33,237 nucleotides of DNA, taken from positions 1 through 33,237 of the forward strand of contig JAJYXY010000252.1 in the NCBI GenBank assembly GCA_021801465.1, written 5' to 3'. The notes under the pieces were generated by a model that was not told where the DNA came from, did no database searches, and saw nothing but the letters and a program-made list of their open reading frames with translations. Numbering within the stretch: position 1 is the first letter of the stretch; each line of letters begins with the position of its first letter. The position numbers and the translations under genes are program-made. The stretch comes from Pseudomonadota bacterium (GTDB taxonomy: Bacteria > Pseudomonadota > Alphaproteobacteria > Acetobacterales > Acetobacteraceae). This document shows positions 7,239 through 17,146 of the stretch, one piece after another.

Positions 7239-8997
7239 ATTTCGCCCGGCTCGCCGCCGTCAGCACCGCTTCGACGTCGCCACTTGAGGGGATTCCGAGA
7301 ATGTGGCGGGCATGCCAGAGCGCATAAAATAGCAAGCTCCACATCGCCTGGCCCTCAGCCCGGGCAAACACGGCATGCACCGCCTCGGGTCGCGCAAAGG
7401 CGGCAATGCCGGGGTTGGCCGCGATCAAGGGCGCGAGTTCGGCGCCGCGGGCGGCGATCCATCGGCTCACCGGCGGCTTGAACCCGCGTTTGCGCGCAAA
7501 AGGCCTCGCCGCCGGCAGGCGCTCGGCAAGCCAGCGACGCAATAGGAGCTTGCCCAGGCGCCAGCTCACCTTGCTTTGATCGGGAAGGGCGAAGGCAAAG
7601 GCGGCGATCTTGGGATCGACGAAAGGCGTGCGCCCTTCGACGCCATGCGCCATCAGGCAGCGGTCGAGTTTGATCAGCAAGTCATTGGGCAGCCACTCCG
7701 CGCAATCGAGCGCTTGCAGCGCACGCAGCGGGTTTCGCCCCTGCGCCTCGCGGGCTTCGGCGGCGGTGAAACCATCGCGCCAGCCCGAGAGAGCGAAGCC
7801 GGCAAAGCCATCGAACACCCCGCGCTGTCGCGCCGGGCGCTGAATGAACCGCCACGGCGCGACGGCGCGGCGATAGCGGCCGTAGCCGGCGAACATCTCA
7901 TCGCCGCCTTCACCACAAAGCGTCACTTTGAGCTGGCCGGCGGCGGCGCGGCCGAGAAACCAGGTGGGGAGTGCCGCCGCATCGGTGGTCGGGTCATCGA
8001 GGCAGGCGGCGATGCGCGGCGCGGCGGCCCAAAAATCCTGCTCGGTCATGCTGATCCGCTCGCATGCGGCACCGACCGCACGCGCAACCAAAAGAGCGTC
8101 GGAACTCTCGTCATCGGCATCCGCGCCATCATAGCCGATGGTAATCGCCCGCACCCGCTCGCCGCTGATCCGATGCATGAGCCAGAGCAGGGCGGTGCTG
8201 TCGATCCCGCCCGAGAGGAACAGACCGTAAGGCACGTCCGAGCGCAGATGCACCGCCACACTCTCGCCTAAAACCCGATCGAGATCAGCAGTCGTCGCCG
8301 CCCGCGTCACCGGTTCGGCGGCAAGCCGCGGCAATTGCCGCCGGGCGATGATCTCCCCAGCCTCGATCACCAGCGTCTCACCCGGCAAAAGGCGCCGGAT
8401 ATCAGGGAAAATCGTCCTCTCCCCGGTGGTGAATTTGAGCTGCAACAATTCCGCCCGCCGCGCGGGGTCGATCTCGGCGCGTGCCAGCCCAGCCGCAAGC
8501 AGCGCCTGGGGCTCAGAGGCGAAAGCGAAATAGCGCGGGTTCACGACGTAATAGAGCGGCTTGATGCCAAACGGATCACGCGCGAGCAAAAGCCGCTCGC
8601 GGTTCCGGTCCCCATGGTTCGGATCATAAAGCGCGAGCGCATACATCCCGCGCAACTGAGCGGCGAAATCGACGCCGTGCTCTTCGTAGAGAAAGAGGAT
8701 CGGCTCGCAGTCGGAATGCGTCTGAAACGGCGCCGTTGGGCGCGCGGCACGGAGATCGGGGTCGTTGTAGATTTCGCCATTGACGATGAGCGCCGTGCCA
8801 CCCCGGCCATAAAGCGGCTGATCGCCAGTCACGAGATCGATGATGGACAGCCGGCGATGGACCAGGCCGACCGCCCCCGCCACATGCCGCCCCTCGCCAT
8901 CCGGCCCGCGATGGGCAAGAGCGGCGGCGAGGCTGGCAAGAACGCCGGCGTCCGGCGCCCGGCCGTCGCGCATCATCACGCCCGCGATCCCACACAT
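7237..8997 (-). CDS. asnB: asparagine synthetase (glutamine-hydrolysing)
   Basis: A 586-residue two-domain enzyme that makes asparagine from aspartate, ATP and glutamine. The N-terminal class II glutaminase begins MCGIAGV, with Cys2 as nucleophile once Met1 is removed, and carries AHRGPDG and VNGEIYN. The synthetase domain has the pyrophosphate loop SGGIDS at residues 262-267. Start ATG is supported by GGGAG six bases upstream. It begins 60 bases after the acyl-CoA dehydrogenase stop on the same strand, so it may be the last gene of the liv-thiolase-dehydrogenase unit. AsnB-like paralogues also occur in surface-polysaccharide or peptide clusters, but the full catalytic motifs support ordinary asparagine synthesis. 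Its stop codon overlaps the hairpin repeat. Confidence 0.93.
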   Translation of the reverse strand: MCGIAGVMMRDGRAPDAGVLASLAAALAHRGPDGEGRHVAGAVGLVHRRLSIIDLVTGDQPLYGRGGTALIVNGEIYNDPDLRAARPTAPFQTHSDCEPILFLYEEHGVDFAAQLRGMYALALYDPNHGDRNRERLLLARDPFGIKPLYYVVNPRYFAFASEPQALLAAGLARAEIDPARRAELLQLKFTTGERTIFPDIRRLLPGETLVIEAGEIIARRQLPRLAAEPVTRAATTADLDRVLGESVAVHLRSDVPYGLFLSGGIDSTALLWLMHRISGERVRAITIGYDGADADDESSDALLVARAVGAACERISMTEQDFWAAAPRIAACLDDPTTDAAALPTWFLGRAAAGQLKVTLCGEGGDEMFAGYGRYRRAVAPWRFIQRPARQRGVFDGFAGFALSGWRDGFTAAEAREAQGRNPLRALQALDCAEWLPNDLLIKLDRCLMAHGVEGRTPFVDPKIAAFAFALPDQSKVSWRLGKLLLRRWLAERLPAARPFARKRGFKPPVSRWIAARGAELAPLIAANPGIAAFARPEAVHAVFARAEGQAMWSLLFYALWHARHILGIPSSGDVEAVLTAASRAK

Positions 8998-9057
8998 ACA
9001 CGCTCCCTAGCCCCGCCATGGGCGAGAGACAAGCCCGGCGCAAGGGCATCGGGCGCG

Positions 9058-10203
9058 CTACAAGCTGCGCGCGATGAGCTCCTTCATGATTTCGTTGCTA
9101 CCGCCATAGATCCGTTGCACCCTGGCATCGGTGAAGCGATGGGCGATCGGATATTCCGCCATATAGCCATAGCCACCGAAAATCTGCAGGCAGGCATCGA
9201 TCACCTTGCCCTGCATCTCCGTCGTCCAGTATTTCGCCATCGCCGCCGTCGCGACATCGAGCGTTCCGGCGAGCAGGCGCGTTATGCACTCCTCGAGAAA
9301 GGCGCGCGCGACCTCGGCCGTGGTTTTCGCCTCGGCGAGGACGAAGCGGGTGTTTTGAAACTCGAACAAGCTCTTGCCGAAAGCGCGGCGGGTTTTGGCA
9401 TGGGCGATGGTCTCAGTGACCGCCGCCTCCATCGCCGCGACCGCGCCGACCGCGATCACCAGGCGCTCTTGCGGCAATTGCTGCATCAGTTGCACGAAGC
9501 CGCGATCAGGCTCCCCGCCCAGCAGATTTTCCGCCGGCACCACGACGTCGTCGAAAAAAAGCTCGGATGTATCTTGCGCGTGTTTGCCGATTTTTTCGAG
9601 ATTGCGGCCGCGCCGGAAGCCGTGCGCGCCCGCCGTCTCGACGGCGAGCAGGGAAATGCCCTTGGCCCCGGCGTCTGCCCGCGTCTTGGCGGCGACGATG
9701 ACGAGGTCGGCGAGCTGGCCGTTGCTGATGAAGGTTTTCTGACCGTTTATGACATAGCCATCGCCGACCCGCCGCGCTGTGGTGCGGATCCCTTGCAGAT
9801 CAGACCCGGCGTCGGGTTCGGTCATGGCGATCGCGGCGATCATCTCGCCTTGCGCCATGCGCGGCAGCCAGCGGCGCTTTTGCGCCTCGGTGCCATAATG
9901 GAGGAGATAGGGCGCGATGATGGCGTTGTGCAGCGAGATCGCGAAATCACCGAAGCCGATCGCCGCCAGCTCCTCGATCAGGATCGCCTCATGGCGAAAA
10001 TCGCCGCCGCCGCCGCCGAATTCCGCCGGCATGCTGGCGCAAAGAAGGCCCGCCGCACCGGCCCGCAGCCATGCCTCACGCGCGACCATGCCGGCCTGGC
10101 GCCAGGCGGGAATATGCGGCACCACTTCGGCGGCGAAAAACCGCCGCACACTGTCACGAAACAAGGTGAGTTCCGCGGCCTGTTCGTTGGTGATATTATC
10201 CAT
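9058..10203 (-). CDS. acyl-CoA dehydrogenase
   Basis: A 381-residue FAD flavoenzyme that introduces a trans-2 double bond into acyl-CoA. The first signature, AMTEPDAGSDLQGIRT, starts near residue 126 and the C-terminal FAD/CoA signature QRIYGGSNEIMKELIARSL ends the protein. IYGGSNE has Gly where medium-chain enzymes have the catalytic Glu. Glu246 in LPQERLVIA instead aligns with the catalytic Glu of isovaleryl- and long-chain-type dehydrogenases. The enzyme therefore looks like the long-chain/isovaleryl-type subgroup. Start ATG 10203 has GAGGG five bases upstream and follows the thiolase stop by seven bases. Together with that thiolase and the LIV transporter upstream, it points to breakdown of a branched-chain or fatty acyl-CoA. 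The substrate is not determined. Confidence 0.92.
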   Translation of the reverse strand: MDNITNEQAAELTLFRDSVRRFFAAEVVPHIPAWRQAGMVAREAWLRAGAAGLLCASMPAEFGGGGGDFRHEAILIEELAAIGFGDFAISLHNAIIAPYLLHYGTEAQKRRWLPRMAQGEMIAAIAMTEPDAGSDLQGIRTTARRVGDGYVINGQKTFISNGQLADLVIVAAKTRADAGAKGISLLAVETAGAHGFRRGRNLEKIGKHAQDTSELFFDDVVVPAENLLGGEPDRGFVQLMQQLPQERLVIAVGAVAAMEAAVTETIAHAKTRRAFGKSLFEFQNTRFVLAEAKTTAEVARAFLEECITRLLAGTLDVATAAMAKYWTTEMQGKVIDACLQIFGGYGYMAEYPIAHRFTDARVQRIYGGSNEIMKELIARSL

Positions 10204-10210
10204 GGCGCCC

Positions 10211-11392
10211 TCAGAGCCGCTCGATGATCGTCGCGTTCGCCATGCCGCCGGCTTCGCACATTGTCTGCAAGCCATAGCGCCCGCTGCCACGGCCCAACGC
10301 GTGCAGCATCGTCGTCATCAGCCGCGCGCCCGACGCCCCGAGCGGATGGCCGAGGGCGATCGCGCCGCCGAGCGGATTGAGTTTCTCGGGATCACCGCCG
10401 ACCGCCTTGGCCCAGGCAAGCGGCACCGGGGCGAAAGCCTCGTTGACTTCGACATGGTCGATATCGTCGAGTTTCATCCCGGCTTTACGCAACACCCGCT
10501 CGGTCGCGGGGATCGGCGCCGTCAGCATCAGCAGCGGGTCGTCGCCACAGACATCGAAGCCGACGAAGCGTGCGCGCGGTATCGCGCCGAGGCGTGCGGC
10601 GGCTTCCTCGCTCATCAGCAAAAGCGCGCTCGCGCCATCGGTGATCTGCGAGGAATTGCCGGCGGTGATCGACCAGCGGATTTCAGGAAACCGTTCGCTG
10701 TAATGCCGGCTTTCGAAAGCGGGGCGAAGCGCCGAAAGCCCCTCTTGCGTGGTATCGGGGCGGATGGTTTCGTCTTGCGTCACCAAAACATTGTCGATGG
10801 CGATGGGGACGATCTCGGCGGCGAACGCGCCGCTCGCGCGGGCGCGTGCGGCGCGCTGATGCGAGGCGGCGGAATAGGCATCCATCGCCGCGCGCGAAAG
10901 ACCATAGCGTGCCGCGACCAGTTCCGCCGAGACGCCTTGGTGGATCAGCCCCGGCGCATAGCGTTCGCTGACCAGCGGGCCGACCGGATCGCGGTCGAGG
11001 CGGGCCGAGCCGATCGGCACCCGGCTCATCGATTCCACGCCACCGGCGATGACGATGTCATAGACGCCGGCCTTGATCCCTTGGGCGGCGAAATGGATCG
11101 CCTGCTGGCCAGAGCCGCACATGCGGTCGATCGTGGTCGCGGGGACATGTTCGGGGTAGCCGGCGGCGAGCCAGGCCATCCGCCCGACAGTCGAGGATTG
11201 TTCGCCAACCCGGCTGACGCAGCCGATGATCACGTCATCGACGCTGCCGGGGTCGAGATCGTTGCGCTCAATCAGCCCCTTGAGCACGGCGGCGAGCAGA
11301 TCGACCGGGTGGAGCGCGGAAAGCGCCCCCCCTGCCTTGCCGCGCCCCATCGGTGAGCGAACGGCATCGATGATCACGGGCTCTCGTGACAT
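10211..11392 (-). CDS. acetyl-CoA C-acyltransferase (thiolase)
   Basis: A 393-residue thiolase with a complete triad: Cys92 in DRMCGSGQQ, His349 in ALGHPLGASG and Cys379 in MCEAGGMAN. The VNEAFAPVPLAW segment is typical of steroid/acyl-CoA FadA-like thiolases rather than biosynthetic PhaA. Start ATG is preceded by GGAGGAG at eight bases. It follows livK by 79 bases, in a gap holding an eight-base-pair hairpin, and precedes the acyl-CoA dehydrogenase by seven bases. It would perform the final cleavage of a beta-oxidation cycle whose first step is the dehydrogenase. It is clearly not a recent duplicate of the thiolase at 2198: motif wording and lengths differ. Confidence 0.91.
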   Translation of the reverse strand: MSREPVIIDAVRSPMGRGKAGGALSALHPVDLLAAVLKGLIERNDLDPGSVDDVIIGCVSRVGEQSSTVGRMAWLAAGYPEHVPATTIDRMCGSGQQAIHFAAQGIKAGVYDIVIAGGVESMSRVPIGSARLDRDPVGPLVSERYAPGLIHQGVSAELVAARYGLSRAAMDAYSAASHQRAARARASGAFAAEIVPIAIDNVLVTQDETIRPDTTQEGLSALRPAFESRHYSERFPEIRWSITAGNSSQITDGASALLLMSEEAAARLGAIPRARFVGFDVCGDDPLLMLTAPIPATERVLRKAGMKLDDIDHVEVNEAFAPVPLAWAKAVGGDPEKLNPLGGAIALGHPLGASGARLMTTMLHALGRGSGRYGLQTMCEAGGMANATIIERL

Positions 11393-11416
11393 GGCGGTGT
11401 CTCCTCCGAGTTTTTC

Positions 11417-11447
11417 CCGCCGAGCGTCGCAAGCTCACACTCGGCGG
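11417..11447. other. inverted repeat between livK and thiolase
   Basis: CCGCCGAG and CTCGGCGG form a perfect eight-base-pair stem around a 15-base loop, located between the livK stop and the thiolase start. On the coding (minus) strand it is followed by GAAAAACTC, not by a T-run. It may act as a processing or 3'-protecting hairpin that sets livK apart from the downstream enzymes, or as a protein-binding palindrome. Confidence 0.4.
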
Positions 11448-11471
11448 TCAATCTCGGCGAGGCAAGCAGGC

Positions 11472-12572
11472 TCACATTTCGTGATAATTGCCGTCGTGCC
11501 AGACATAGAAGACGTAATCCGGCTTGGTCACGTCGCCCTTGGCATCGAAGCTGATCGGGCCGAGCACGCTGTCCCACGGGCCGCCCGATTTAAGCGCGGC
11601 GGCGACTTTTTTCGGATCGACCGTGCCGGCCTTCTGCGCCGCTTCCGCCCAGATCTGCACCGCAGCGTAGGAATAGAGCACGTAACCCTCGGGATCGACA
11701 CCCTTGGCCTGGAATTCCTTGACCACCGCCGCCGCCGCCGGGCGTTTGCGCGGGTCGGAGGCGAAGGTCATCATCGTCCCCTCGCCGGTCGGGCCAGTGA
11801 TCTGCCAGAATTCCGAGGTGACCAGGGCATCGCCGCTGATCAGCGTGACGTTCATCCCCTGTTCCTTGGCCTGGCGGATGATCAGCCCGGCCTCGGTTTG
11901 ATAGCCGCCGAGATAGATCACGGTGATATTGGCGGCCTTGAGCCGGCTGACGAGGGCCGAGTAATCGCGCTCGCCCGGCACGTAAGGCGTATAGATCGTC
12001 TCCTTCACGCCCGCCTGGTTCATATATTTCCTGGTTTCATCGGCGAGGCCTTTGCCGTAAGCGGTGTTGTCGTGGAGGATCGCGATATTCTGGCCCTTGA
12101 AATGGCTCGCGATATATTCGCCAGCGACCTGGCCCTGCTGGTCGTCGCGGCCGCAGACGCGAAACACGTTCCAGCCGCCATTATCGGTGAGCGCGGGGTT
12201 TGTGGAGGCGGGCGAGATTTGTAAAATCCCCTGTTCGAGATAGACCTTGCTCGCCGGGATCGAGCTCGAGGAGCAGAAATGCCCATCGACGAAAACGACG
12301 CCCTTGTCAGCGAGCTGATTGGCGATCGAGACCGCCTGTTTCGGGTCGCAGGCATCGTCCCCCTCGGTCAGCGCCAATTGCTTGCCGAGCACGCCGCCAT
12401 GGGCGTTGATATCCGCCACCGCCTGCTCTGCGCCCTGCTTCATCTGCGCGCCGAAGGTCGCGTTTGAGCCGGTCAATGGCCCGGCGGAGGCGATCTGGAT
12501 TTGCGCCATGGCGGGGGCGGCGAAGGCCGATGCCAGCATGGCGGTGCCAGCCAGTAACAGAATTTTCCTCAT
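11472..12572 (-). CDS. livK: branched-chain amino acid ABC transporter, substrate-binding protein
   Basis: A 366-residue periplasmic LivK/LivJ-type protein. A signal peptide (MRKILLLAGTAMLASAFAAP, cleavage after AMA) precedes IQIASAGPLTGSNATFGAQ, the canonical first strand and ligand loop. Cys75 (DDACDP) and Cys100 (GHFCSSSS) form the disulfide pair conserved in LivJ/LivK. Start ATG 12572 is chosen because the signal peptide begins there, with AAGGGAGA ten bases upstream; a longer in-frame start adds a non-signal-like extension. It lies 53 bases after livF, completing the transporter set. Leucine, isoleucine and valine are the family ligands; the pocket has the same general wording, but ligand range is not proven. 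Confidence 0.93.
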   Translation of the reverse strand: MRKILLLAGTAMLASAFAAPAMAQIQIASAGPLTGSNATFGAQMKQGAEQAVADINAHGGVLGKQLALTEGDDACDPKQAVSIANQLADKGVVFVDGHFCSSSSIPASKVYLEQGILQISPASTNPALTDNGGWNVFRVCGRDDQQGQVAGEYIASHFKGQNIAILHDNTAYGKGLADETRKYMNQAGVKETIYTPYVPGERDYSALVSRLKAANITVIYLGGYQTEAGLIIRQAKEQGMNVTLISGDALVTSEFWQITGPTGEGTMMTFASDPRKRPAAAAVVKEFQAKGVDPEGYVLYSYAAVQIWAEAAQKAGTVDPKKVAAALKSGGPWDSVLGPISFDAKGDVTKPDYVFYVWHDGNYHEM

Positions 12573-12625
12573 CAGCGTGATCTCCCTTGATTGCGAGAAA
12601 CTATCGGGGCCAAGGCCTGCACCGC

Positions 12626-13344
12626 TCAATGCCCCCCTTCGAGATAGGCCGCGCGGATTTCCGGTCGCGCCAACAATTCCGCCCCCGGCCCAGACATGGT
12701 GATCACGCCGTTGACCAAAACATAGCCCCGATGGGCGAGTCTCAGCGCCTGAAAAGCGTTTTGCTCGACGAGGAGGACGGTAAGCCCGGTTTCGCGGTTG
12801 AGCGCGCGGATCGCCTGAAAAATCTGCCGAACGATGAGCGGAGCGAGGCCGAGGCTCGGCTCGTCGAGCAAGAGGAGGCGCGGGCGCGCCATCAAGGCCC
12901 GCCCGATCGCGAGCATCTGCTGCTCGCCGCCCGAAAGCGTGCCGCCGCGTTGGCTCTGGCGTTCATCGAGGCGCGGAAAGAGGGCAAAGACGCGGGCGAT
13001 ATCGGCGTCATAGTCGCGATAGCCGGCGCTTTCCGCCCCCATGATCAGGTTTTCGCGCACGCTCATGCGCGGAAAAATCCGCCGCCCCTCGGGCGCCTGA
13101 GCGATGCCACGGCGCATGATGAGATGGGTCGGCAATGTCGTGATGTCCTCGCCATCATAAACGATTTGGCCGCTGCGCGCCCGTGGCTGGCCGCAGAGGG
13201 TCATCATCAGCGTCGATTTGCCCGCGCCATTGGCGCCGATCAGGGTCACGATCTCGCCCTCGGTCACGGTGAGATCAACGTTTTTGAGCGCCTGCACCGC
13301 GCCATAAAACGTATTGACGCCGGCGAGCGCGAGCAGCGGCCGGC

Positions 13345-13348
<4 letters not shown>
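12626..13348 (-). CDS. livF: branched-chain amino acid ABC transporter, ATPase LivF
   Basis: A 240-residue ABC ATPase of the LivF group. Walker A GANGAGKST is at 38-46, the ABC signature LSGGEQQ at 137-143 and Walker B LLLLDEPS ends at about 164. The region QAPEGRRIFPRMSVRENL after the Q-loop is distinctive of LivF. It works as a heterodimer with LivG to drive import through LivH/LivM. Its ATG overlaps the livG stop by four bases, so the two subunits are translationally coupled. Confidence 0.95.
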
Positions 13349-14186
<838 letters not shown>

Positions 14187-14187
<1 letters not shown>

Positions 14188-15461
14188 CAGCCGCGCCCCT
14201 CGGCGATCATCGCCGCCGGAATGGCGCCGGCGTTGCGACGAAGCGTGACCGAGGGTCTGCGCTCGGTCACCAGCCCGCGCGGGCGGAGCACCATCATCAC
14301 CACCAAAGCGAGGCCGAAAATCAGCATGCGGTAATCAGCGAGCGGGCGGAACATCTCCGGCCCGCCGATCATCACCAGGGCGGCGAGCACGACCCCGAGC
14401 TGGCTCCCCATGCCGCCCAGGACGACGATCGCGAGCACGGTCGCGCTTTCCATAAAGGTAAAGCTCTCGGGGCTGATGAAGCCTTGGCGGGTGGCGAAAA
14501 AAGCACCCGCGAAGCCGCCGAAACAAGCACCGACGGCAAAGGCGGTGAGCTTTGTCGTGGTGATGTTGATGCCGAGCGAGCGGCAGGCGATTTCATCCTC
14601 GCGGAGCGCCTCCCATACCCGCCCGAGTGGCTGGCGGCGAAGGCGCAGCGTCACCCAATTGGTGAGGAGGGCGAGAACGAGAATAATATAATAGAGAAAA
14701 ATTTGCCGCTGCATCGGCGAGGGGGCGAGGTGAAAGAAACCGGCGAATGTTCCTGGCTCATCGCTCATGGTGAAGCGAAGCCCAAACAGGGTCGGGCGCG
14801 GTATCCCGGAAATTCCGTTCGGCCCGCCGGTCAGTGACACCCAATTGAGCAGCACGACGCGGATGATCTCACCGAAAGCAAGGGTGACGATGGCGAGGTA
14901 ATCGCCGCGCAGACGAAGAACCGGAAAGCCGAGCGTAATCCCCCACAGCGCGGCGAGCGCGCCCGCGGCTGGCAGGCACGACCAGAAGCCAAGCCCGGTA
15001 TTTTCCGCGATCAAGGCATAGGAATAGGCGCCAACAGCATAAAACGCGACATAGCCGAGATCGAGCAGCCCGGCGAGACCGACGACGATATTGAGCCCCC
15101 AGCCGAGCATGACATAGGTGAGCACCAAAACGCCGAGATCGATCGTCGCGCGGTTCGCGAACCACGGCATCAGGAGGGCGGCGGCGAGAAGGGCGGGGAC
15201 GAGATAGGGGCCAAGGCCGGCAAAAGCGCGCCCGATCCGGCCCACGCCCGCGTGCTCTGGCGGGCGCCGTGCCTGCCACAGACGAACGAGGAGCCGGAGC
15301 ACGAAGACCGCCCCCACCAGGGCTGCGACCGCGAAGGGCCGCGGCACCAGCACGATCCCATGGACGCCGACCGTAGTTTGAAGCCCGACCATCGGCGCAA
15401 ACAAACCCAAAGCGACCAAAGCCGAGAGAAACGCATCGAGAAGGGGGGCGCGCTGGCTCAT
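14187..15461 (-). CDS. livM: branched-chain amino acid ABC transporter, permease LivM
   Basis: A 424-residue inner-membrane permease with multiple hydrophobic segments. The conserved core begins near LVLTYVMLGWGLNIVVGLAGLLDLGYVAFYAVGA and includes the EAA-like coupling loop LREDEIACRSLGINITTTKL. An N-terminal extension with two to three further membrane segments (from residue ~12) is typical of the longer LivM form. It pairs with LivH to form the channel. Its start overlaps the livH stop by four bases. The C-terminal end is polar (RPSVTLRRNAGAIPAAM) and runs directly into livG. Confidence 0.94.
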
Positions 15462-16372
15462 ACCTTCTCCACGTCTGTCCGCCCCAGCAACCCGGTCGGC
15501 AGGAACACCAAGGTGATCGCGAGAATGGAAAACGCCGCAACGTCTTTATATTGGACGGAGAAATAGGCCGACCAGAACGTCTCGATCAGGCCGATCAAAA
15601 GCCCGCCCAGCACCGCCCCCGGCAACGAACCGATGCCGCCGAGCACTGCGGCGGTGAAGGCTTTCACCCCGGCGACGAAGCCGATGTAAAAATCGATCGC
15701 GCCGTAATAGAGGAGAAACATCAGCCCCGCGACGGCGGCGAGTGCGGCGCCGATGACGAAGGTGAGGCCGATCGTCTGATTGATATCGATGCCAAGCAGG
15801 CTCGCCATCTTGAGATCCTGCTCGCAGGCGCGCATCGCGCGCCCGAGCGGGGTTCGCGTAACCAGCCAGGTGAAGACGCCAAGACAAAGCACCGTGGTTA
15901 AGGCGATGGCGATCTGCATCCAGGAAAGCTGCACCGCGAACCCCTCGCCGTGGCTCAGAACCAGACCGCCGGGCAAAAGCGGTGCCAGCGGCTTGACGCG
16001 CGCCCCTTGCGATACTTGCGCGAAATTCTGCAACGTGATCGACATACCGATGGCGCTGATCAAGGGCGCCAAGCGAAACGAGCCGCGCAATGGCCGATAG
16101 GCGACGCGTTCGATGGTCCAGCCATAAAGTGCTGCGAGTGCTGCGGCGAAAACCAGGGTGATCGCCAAGGCCAGCGGCACGGCGGTAATGCCGAGCGAGG
16201 CGAGCCCAGATAGCGCGATCAGGGAGAGAAAGGCGCCGATCATGAAAACATCGCCATGGGCGAAATTGATCATGCCGATGATGCCATAGACCATCGTGTA
16301 GCCGACGGCGATCAGGCCATAGATCATGCCGAGCGTGATGCCGTTGATCAGCTGCTGCAATGCATAAGCCAA
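15458..16372 (-). CDS. livH: branched-chain amino acid ABC transporter, permease LivH
   Basis: A ~304-residue inner-membrane permease, first gene of the liv unit. LQQLINGITLGMIYGLIAVGYTMVYGIIGMINFAHGD is the hallmark N-terminus (positions about 5-40 of the short form). The loop CEQDLKMASLLGIDINQTI is the EAA-like ATPase contact. I place the start at TTG 16372 because AAGGGGGG lies seven bases upstream and LivH proteins normally begin right before LQQLINGLTLG. An ATG at 16453 would add a 27-residue polar, Arg-rich extension with no ribosome site. The promoter should lie between here and the cytochrome b561 stop (16373-16574), though I see no clear -35/-10 pair there. Confidence 0.93.
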   Translation of the reverse strand: MAYALQQLINGITLGMIYGLIAVGYTMVYGIIGMINFAHGDVFMIGAFLSLIALSGLASLGITAVPLALAITLVFAAALAALYGWTIERVAYRPLRGSFRLAPLISAIGMSITLQNFAQVSQGARVKPLAPLLPGGLVLSHGEGFAVQLSWMQIAIALTTVLCLGVFTWLVTRTPLGRAMRACEQDLKMASLLGIDINQTIGLTFVIGAALAAVAGLMFLLYYGAIDFYIGFVAGVKAFTAAVLGGIGSLPGAVLGGLLIGLIETFWSAYFSVQYKDVAAFSILAITLVFLPTGLLGRTDVEKV

Positions 16373-16552
16373 GCCCGCCCCCCTTCTTTGCCCGTCAGCG
16401 CGCGATGCGCACCACCGACTCTCTTTGACCGCTTCCCTCATACACCAAAGCATGCCGCATGCCAGCTATGCAACAGGGCGCCGCCCAGGGGCGGTCGAGG
16501 GGCGGCCGAGGTGGGCGCCGGTCGCGAAGAGGTGATGATGGCGGACGCGGTA

Positions 16553-16577
16553 TGACGGGGGCGCCGCGCCCCCGTCA
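16553..16577 (-). terminator. GC-rich hairpin at end of cytochrome b561 gene
   Basis: TGACGGGGGCG and CGCCCCCGTCA form an 11-base-pair palindrome around CCG. Its arm contains the TGA stop codon of the cytochrome b561 gene. No T-run follows on the minus strand, so it may be a 3' stabilising hairpin or a weak terminator separating the mbfA unit from liv. Confidence 0.45.
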
Positions 16578-17129
16578 GCGGGGGCTCCGTTGCGCGAGCC
16601 CTGGCACCATGCGGGCGAGCACGCCGTCGCGCCAGAGATAATGATGCAAAAGCGCCGCCGCGGCGTGCAAACCGGCGAGGATCAGGATGATGGTCGCGAC
16701 GGTGCCATGAAAATCATTGATGGTCTCGGCCAAAGCCTTGTTTTCGGCGAGCAGCGGCGGGAAGGTTACGAGGCCGAAGAAGCTGAGCGGGTCGCCGCCG
16801 GCCGAGCGGTTGAGCGGCCCGCTGATCGCCATCAGCAAAAGGAGCAGATAGAGCACCCCGTGCACCGCGCGTGAGGCGAGAACGAGGAGACGCGACCCCG
16901 GTGGCGGGGCTAGCCGGCGCCCGCCGCTCAGGCGCCAGGCGAGGCGCGCGAGCATAACCACGATGAACAGCATCCCGAGCGAGACATGCAGCGCCTGCGC
17001 CGCATGCCGCGGCGCCGAGCCCTTCGGCAGCCAGTCCCAGATTTGCGCGATGGTCCAAAGCGTGATCACGAGCGCGACGGTGAGCCAGTGCAGCGCAAGC
17101 GTCGGCGCATCGTAGCGTTCGGCGTTCAT
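16575..17129 (-). CDS. cybB: cytochrome b561 family protein
   Basis: A 184-residue four-helix membrane protein of the prokaryotic cytochrome b561 family. His14, His48, His141 and His155 sit in the four helices with the same spacing as the two-haem CybB of E. coli. In E. coli this protein passes electrons between superoxide and ubiquinone; members of the wider family exchange electrons with quinone. It begins 17 bases after the mbfA stop on the same strand, with CAGGAGA 11 bases before the ATG, so the two are probably co-transcribed. A role in supplying or removing electrons during iron handling or oxidative stress is inferred from that pairing. The gene symbol is given by homology only. Confidence 0.88.
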   Translation of the reverse strand: MNAERYDAPTLALHWLTVALVITLWTIAQIWDWLPKGSAPRHAAQALHVSLGMLFIVVMLARLAWRLSGGRRLAPPPGSRLLVLASRAVHGVLYLLLLLMAISGPLNRSAGGDPLSFFGLVTFPPLLAENKALAETINDFHGTVATIILILAGLHAAAALLHHYLWRDGVLARMVPGLAQRSPR

Positions 17130-17146
17130 CTCTGTTAATCTCCTGC

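Noticed and set aside
6098-7342. Minus-strand frame antisense to the aminotransferase, continuing through the hairpin repeat
   Set aside because: The aminotransferase is certain. This frame has no domain, and the KKN-type stretch is just the repeat translated.
8335-10227. Long plus-strand frame of 630 codons antisense to asnB and the acyl-CoA dehydrogenase
   Set aside because: It covers two genes with complete catalytic motifs on the other strand, has Arg/Ala/Gly-rich low-complexity wording, no recognisable domain and no ribosome site. It is a product of high G/C at third positions.
9917-11356. Plus-strand frame of 479 codons antisense to the thiolase
   Set aside because: Same reasons: the minus-strand thiolase has its full triad and signature motifs, while this frame has none.
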